Assembly (NCBI GenBank): GCA_029953675.1
Contig: JAMWBK010000006.1
Coordinates: 2,356,001 to 2,420,000 of the forward strand
Source of the DNA: Rhodosorus marinus
Lineage: Eukaryota > Rhodophyta > Stylonematophyceae > Stylonematales > Stylonemataceae
Reading direction: 5' to 3'
DNA: 64,000 nt
How positions within the stretch are numbered: the stretch's first letter is position 1; every line of letters begins with the position of its first letter. The notes below the pieces were generated by a model. That model saw only the letters and a list, made by a program, of their open reading frames with translations, was not told the origin of the DNA and searched no databases. Both the position numbers and the translations under genes were made by a program. Of the stretch, positions 58,426 through 64,000 are shown one piece after another.

Positions 58426-59805
58426 ATGGAGCAAGCTGCTTTTGTGTGTGGGGGTGTTTTTGGAGCTCGTAGGAGCACTCTGTCCACCTCGGATGTAGTG
58501 TCCTCCCGCAGCGCGTTTGTCGCGCGCCGTAGCAACGTTGGAGTTGGAAAGTTCTCGTTCCAGGCGAGTCAAGCCAAGCGTTCCGGTGTGATCGTCATGG
58601 CAACGGAAACCGACACGATGGTGAAGGCCGACTCTGCCACAGGAATGCACACAGCTGCCGCAGTGAGTGCCGAAATCAGCAAGGCTATGGCCGCGAAGGG
58701 AATCGACCGACCAGTCATTATCGGTGTCGCTGCTGATTCCGGCTGTGGGAAATCCACCTTCCTGCGTCGTGTTGCGGATATTTTCGGAACCAAGCTTACG
58801 AAGGCACATACACCGCAGGGAGAGTTCCTGACGGTTATCTGCTTAGATGATTTTCATACGCACGATCGAATGGGACGTAGGGAGGCAGGTGTAACGGCCC
58901 TGGACCCAGCGGCAAACAACTTTGACCTCATGTACGAGCAGGTTAAGGCACTGAAGGAGGGAAAGTCCGTCATGAAGCCAATCTACAACCACGAGACCGG
59001 AGAAATCGACCCGCCGGAGCTGGTTGAGCCGAACCATCTAGTGGTCATCGAAGGTCTCCATCCCATTTATGATGAGCGAGTGCGCGAGCTTTTGGACTTC
59101 AGCGTCTACTTGGATCTCGCGGATGAAGTTAAGATCGCCTGGAAGATCCAGAGGGACATGGCTGAGCGAGGCCATACGCTGGAAGCTATTCTGGCTTCAA
59201 TTGAATCTCGCAAGCCCGACTTTGCGGCATACATTGACCCACAGAAGAAGCACGCTGATGTTGTTATGGAAATTCTCCCGACCGAGCTGATTCCAGATGA
59301 CGATGAGAAGAAGGTCCTTCGAGTTCGCCTCATCCAGAACGAGGGAATTGAGGGATATGAACCCGTGTTTCTTTTCGACGAAGGTTCCACGATGGAGTGG
59401 ATTCCGTGTGGAAAGAAGCTTGCTTGCAGCTATCCTGGAATCAAGTTCCGATCTGGACCTGATACTTATTATGACAAGAGTGTAAGTGCCCATCAGGAAT
59501 AGCAGCCCAGGCATTGTCGAACACCGAAAGAAGCTGATTTGACCCGTCCTCTTCTAACGTTGTAGGTCGATGTTGTAGACTGTGATGGTGGGTTTGAGAA
59601 GCTCGACGAGATGATCTACGTCGAATCTCACATGAACAATACCAGCACGAAGTTCTACGGTGAAGTTACCCAGCAACTCCTGAAGAATTCGTCCGCACCG
59701 GGAAGCAAGAATGGCACTGGTTTGTTCCAGGTCATTATGGCGCTCAAAATGCGTGAAGCTTACGAGCGAATTACTGGCAGATCTATCACCCCGGCCCTGT
59801 CGTAG
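58426..59805 (+). CDS. PRK: Phosphoribulokinase, plastid Calvin-cycle enzyme
   Basis: Phosphorylates ribulose 5-phosphate to ribulose 1,5-bisphosphate in the plastid stroma. Two exons, 58426-59481 and 59566-59805, phase 0, 431 residues. The first 50-60 residues are Ser/Arg/Val-rich with almost no acidic residues, as expected of a transit peptide. The P-loop GVAADSGCGKS is at 100-110 and TVICLDDFHTHD at 136-147, with VIEGLHPIYDERVR further on. The two cysteines that form the redox switch in plants, Cys 107 in the P-loop and Cys 139, are both present, so thioredoxin and GAPDH-CP12 control is plausible. The first ATG of the open frame is used; codons upstream lack an ATG. This gene is the clearest evidence that the organism is photosynthetic. 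Confidence 0.96.
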
Positions 59806-60395
59806 GACGATAGCGCCTCAACTTGTTAAAAACGTGAACGCTTTAGAGAGTAAAAATGAAATTTAGTTCCTCAAAGTCCATTTACTTTTTTGCCCTGGAC
59901 TGTCAAATATAGTCGGGCGTGCGTCTCCATCCTCCCTCCCGCCCGCCCGTGTACAGCCTATGATGGTCACACTTTCCTTGCGATTCAAGACGATCGCCGA
60001 ATGGATTCCAAAAACACCCGCTAGCTCATAATGGAGTACAATTTAGACACAGCGAAAACATGCTGATTTTGAAAAGCTGAACGAACACATTCTTTCGATA
60101 GCAAGCTGTGGGTCCTGCCGACGAACATGGAATACTGCATCTTGTGCATGCGGGAGAAGTCTAGCAAGATTGTTGCAAGTTTATGTCTGTCTTAGACTAG
60201 GCCGAGGCTCTCTTTTGAGCTCTGTTCGGGAACCCGGACAGGTAGTTGCTCCTTGACGAGTGTACATTTTCGCTGTTAAGCGTTTACGAGCGGACTTCGC
60301 TAGTGAATATGCTAGGCTACAGGGGAAACAGGTTGACAAATCGCAGATCAATTTAGTTCAGAATCAGCTTAGACACTCTCCTCTATCACATTAGG
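59806..60395. other. 3' spacer after PRK
   Basis: PRK 3' UTR and flank, with a T-run near 59885-59892 and a CCTCCCTCCCGCCCGCCCG stretch near 59930. I see no gene or RNA pattern. Confidence 0.55.
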
Positions 60396-60515
60396 ATGCC
60401 CCGCGGGGTTGGTTCTCCTGTGGTTGTGCTTTCTGTCTTGCTCGTCAGCTACATCGTTTGTTCCGATGTGATCGGCCAGTTCGGAGGCCAGGTCGGAGGT
60501 TACAGTTCATACTAA
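60396..60515 (+). CDS. Possible small secreted peptide (39 residues)
   Basis: A short ATG frame encodes MPRGVGSPVVVLSVLLVSYI followed by VCSDVIGQFGGQVGGYSSY. It reads as a complete signal peptide with a small Gly/Gln/Tyr tail. Cleavage after CSDVIG or nearby would release about 12 residues. Its stop is 19 nt from the metH stop on the opposite strand, so it would lie antisense to the metH 3' UTR. No homologue is recognised, and the frame is short enough to be chance. Confidence 0.25.
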   Translation: MPRGVGSPVVVLSVLLVSYIVCSDVIGQFGGQVGGYSSY

Positions 60516-60534
60516 GCTCACACTTTTTTCCTTC

Positions 60535-63500
60535 TCACACATCTGTATCGTAATTGAGAATTGGCCTCAACCATTTTTCGGCCGTCCTCGTGTCCCATGA
60601 CTTTCGCTCTTGATAGTCAGTCGCCTGTTCCTTTGTAATCTGCCCGACAGCAAAATACTTGCCTACGGACACCGAGAAAACAGAACGGGGTCAGTGAACG
60701 ACGCAAGACCGTTATGAGACGAGAGACCTTGGCAATGTATCATACTATTTGGGTGAGCGAAGAGCAAGCCGCTCACGCTCGCTGGTGGGGTCATGGCCAG
60801 CGACTCCGTTAGTCCTATTCCAGCCTTGTCCGCCTCCAAGAGTTCCCACATCACGGATTTCTCCGTATGATCAGGCTGGAGTGCGGTTTGAAACCAAAGC
60901 AGGCAGGCGTTCAGGGAAAATCTTCAGTAAACCGAGGATAAGCAATTACAATTTCCTCTTCAGACAAACACCCACCTGCGAAGGATATCCTGGGGCAGGT
61001 CTAATGCCTTCATACTTAATTTTCAACAAGTCTTCTCTGTCCAGGCTTTCCTCCTTCGCATATCCCCATAAGGTTTTCCGAACCTCCTCGTGCATGTACT
61101 CCGCAAACGCTTCAGCAAGTCGATCTGCCAAAGCTTCAGTCATTATGGCTCTGTAGTCATCATTTTTCTTTTTGTAGTCCTCCACGAGCTCCTTTTTACT
61201 CGCGGACAAACAAGAACCTCCTCCATGAGCTCCAGCTCTCATACACCCCACGCCACCCAAACAAATAAGTTTGCACGGTCACATAATCCGCAATGCTCAC
61301 CTCGGCATTGATTCCAGCAGTACATGCAAACATGCCAATGTAGTCTCGAATTCCACTCTCGAGAGGCGCGACGAAATCAGACATCGCCAGGTATGGGTCG
61401 TCTGTCTCCTTCTCGCACTGCTGTCTCAACGTGTGTAGAACTCCAATTCGAGTCTGTTCGGATCTGTTCTGGTCGTCAGAGTAAACCTCAACGTCATCAC
61501 CAACAGAATTTGCGGGATAGAAAGCCACGACGCCTGGAAATTAATGAAGGTGTTGAGCAAAGATCTTCCAGTGAGCGAAATGGGTATCAGACTAAAAATA
61601 TAGTCGCATGGAGGCGTTGGCTTGCGTGCTCTAGCTTATACCGTTTGCACGCAGTAATTTTCCCTCGATGAACTCTTGCAGCATGTCTGCCGCATCCTTG
61701 TGCAGCTCCAAAGCCTGAGCACCGACATCCGGGTCCTTAAAGATCTTTGGATATCCCCGATTCGGATACTTTCCCCTAATCTGCCATGTACTGAAGAAAG
61801 GGTTCCAGTCTATGTACGGAACCAACAGCTCCAACGGCAGCTCCAGTACTTCTCTCCTTCCGATGAAAGAAGGTTTCACCGCTGGTGGTCTTGTGAGGAA
61901 GTCTATCTCAAACTTGTTCTCGCGTGCTTCCGAAAGCGATAGGAACTTTCTCTCTTCCAGGCCTGCATAATGCTCCTGTGCAACAAGCGACGGATAATAT
62001 GGCAGAAGGAATATTCAGACACCCAGAAAACACAACGTTTTAGGGGAGGTCGGACGAAAATTCAGAATTGCAAGGTTTACTTCTCGAAGTTCTTCGTATT
62101 CTTCATCAACGTCAGCAACAAAGTCTTCAGTATTCTTCTCATCCAACAGGCTCGAAACGACCGGCACACTTCGCGACGCGTCCAATACGTGCACAACTGG
62201 GCCACTGTAGGCTGGTCTGATCTTCACAGCAGTATGCATCTTTGAAGTTGTCGCTCCGCCAATTAATAGGGGAATCCTTAGCCTGGTTTTCTCCAACTTC
62301 TTAGCCATGAAAACCATTTCGTCTAGTGACGGAGTGATTAGGCCGGACAATCCGACAACGTCGGCATTATTCTCTATGCACGCTTCAATAATCTTATCGG
62401 GCGGACACATGACCCCGAGATCTATGACTCGGTAGTTATTGCAGCCCAGCACAACTCCGACTATGTTCTTCCCAATATCGTGAACGTCGCCCTTGACCGT
62501 TGCAATAACAAACGTTCCAGCGTACATATCTGTTTCTTCCGCTGCCAAGCCAGCTTCCAAAGCCTTTCGCCTCGCCTCCTCCTTCTCAATTTCCATGTAT
62601 GGAACCAATACTGCCACTGCCTTCTTCATAACTCGGGCGCTTTTGATCACTTGAGGTAGAAACATCTTTCCCGCTCCGAACAAGTCTCCAACAACGTTCA
62701 TACCGTCCATTAAGGGGCCTTCAATGACTTCGAGAGGCCTTGCATATTTTTGTCTGGCTTCTTCCGTGTCTTGCTCCACAAACTCATCGAGTCCTTTCAC
62801 GAGAGAGTGTGTCAAACGCTCCTGAACCGGAGCTTCTCTCCACTTCGACTTTTCCTTATCCTCCTTCCTCCCTTGAGAGCACAAACGGCAGTAAAGCGGT
62901 TGTGAACGAACGCTTTCACTAAGCTTCTAAAACATAGTTCCCTAGCAAACTGTCATGGCAATGTGCTCACCTTCTTTAGTCATAGTCAGTGAGTAGTTGA
63001 GAAGCTTTTCCGTGGCTTCTTCATGTCGATTCAGCAGAACATCTTCAATCAATTTCAGCAACTCCTTATCGATGTCATCATAGTTGGGAATCAGTCCAGC
63101 ATTGACGATACCCATATCCAGACCCTTGTCTATTCCGTAGACAAGGAAAGCCGAATGCATGGCTTCTCGGAGAGTAGAATTCCCCCTGAAGGAGAAAGAG
63201 ACGTTGGAGACTCCGCCAGAAACGTGGCATCCGGGCAACGTGTCTCTAATGATTCTCGAGGCTTCGAAGAAATTAACCGCGTAGTTGTTGTGCTCTTCAA
63301 TGCCAGTGGCGACAGTCAAGATGTTTGGATCAAATATAATATCCGTCGGGGCAAAATTCACTATGTCGACCAGTATTTTGTACGCCCTGGTGCATATGCG
63401 AACCTAAGATCAAGCGGACAGTACAGGTCAGAGTAACCGGTGAACCACCTGAAGGTCCCGGGCCCAAGTATCACAAGCGCCGTCGAATAGAACATTGAAG

Positions 63501-64000
63501 TATTGGATTCGACTCTTGGTGTTTGAATGGTGTCTTTGAGGCAACGTACCTTATCTCGCATGGTTGCAGCCTGTCCTTGCTCATCGAAGGCCATAACCAC
63601 AACAGCAGCACCGTATCGTTTCACAATCCTCGCATTCTTAACAAACGCATCTTCACCTTCCTTCAGAGAGATCGAGTTGACTATACACTTTCCCTGCGTA
63701 CATTGTAGGCCCTCCTCGACGACGCTGAATTTTGAAGAGTCGATCATGAAAGGCACCCTGGCCACATCCGGTTCTGTGGCGAGGAGATTGCAAAATCTCC
63801 TCATTACTGCGTGCGAGTCTAAAAGTCCCTCATCAAAATTCAAGTCTATAACTTGCGCCCCGTTAGCGACCTGCTTAACAGCGATGGCAAGCATTTTGTT
63901 GTAATCACCAGCGATAACCGCTTTTTTAAACAGGGCGGAGCCCGCAACATTGCATCGTTCTCCGATGTTTACAAACTTGACAAACTCCGGGTCAAGCGTA
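60535..64000 (-). CDS. metH: Cobalamin-dependent methionine synthase (5' end cut by window edge)
   Basis: Transfers methyl from 5-methyl-tetrahydrofolate to homocysteine through methylcobalamin. Visible exons: 64000-63550, 63403-62971, 62871-62081, 61975-61642, 61533-61301, 61191-60976, 60875-60746 and 60662-60535, with consistent phases. The window starts in the folate domain ([13 protein letters not shown], then [12 protein letters not shown] and [16 protein letters not shown]). The cobalamin domain has the cap segment [20 protein letters not shown], the ligand motif DVHDIGKN and [13 protein letters not shown]. The activation domain has [23 protein letters not shown] and a C-terminus ending ILNYDTDV. 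The homocysteine domain lies beyond the right edge. The introns rule out bacterial origin. Presence of MetH implies use of vitamin B12; whether MetE is also present is unknown. Confidence 0.95.

Noticed and set aside
42380-64000. Bacterial contamination as the source of prfC and metH
   Set aside because: Both genes are split by several introns with consistent phase and typical splice sites, so they are nuclear eukaryotic genes.

Overview
The window is nuclear DNA of a photosynthetic eukaryote, most plausibly a unicellular alga; a red alga is my best guess but the sequence does not prove it. Nearly every gene is broken by short GT-AG introns, mostly 65-140 nt: I count about 81 introns in 21 spliced or single-exon genes. 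Photosynthesis shows in a nuclear phosphoribulokinase with a transit-like leader, a bacterial-type release factor 3 with an N-terminal extension, a DUF1997 protein (cyanobacterial/plastid family) and a PPR protein. Exon borders below were worked out by hand from splice sites, reading phase and remembered family conservation. No database search was run.

Layout, left to right. 1-17 kb: VPS26 (-, cut by the left edge), TMEM62-like phosphoesterase (+), the ten-exon DNA polymerase zeta catalytic subunit REV3 (-), exosome subunit RRP46 (+) and a mitochondrial FtsH/m-AAA protease (+). 17-30 kb: D-aminoacyl-tRNA deacylase (-), an AT-hook protein (-), trans-2-enoyl-CoA reductase TECR (-), LETM1 (+, 13 exons) and a membrane-anchored multiple inositol polyphosphate phosphatase (-). 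31-46 kb: DUF1997 protein (+), exosome subunit RRP42 (+), a small cupin (-), SSU processome factor KRR1 (+), an unplaced coding-like exon (-), a PDZ-like/PPR fusion (+) and release factor 3 (+). 45-64 kb: tuberin/TSC2 (-), a CAMK-type kinase with an EF-hand-like N-terminus (-), a rhomboid-like membrane protein (+), phosphoribulokinase (+), a possible 39-residue secreted peptide (+) and cobalamin-dependent methionine synthase (-, cut by the right edge).

Genes alternate strands in the compact, unlinked way usual for eukaryotes; there are no operons. Functional themes recur: RNA processing (RRP46, RRP42, KRR1, perhaps the AT-hook protein), organelle biology (FtsH, LETM1, RF3, PPR, PRK, DUF1997) and membrane or nutrient signalling (VPS26, TSC2, kinase, MINPP). 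Gene-free gaps of 0.3-2 kb hold several structured elements: two tandem repeats, a 15-bp perfect hairpin, an 18-bp perfect palindrome, G-rich tracts and a tRNA-like fragment. I saw no mobile element, CRISPR array or convincing intact tRNA. I did not find a clearly new multi-gene system; the most interesting items are the PDZ-PPR fusion, the tuberin gene in a phototroph, the EF-hand-like/kinase architecture and the relaxed 5' splice sites.
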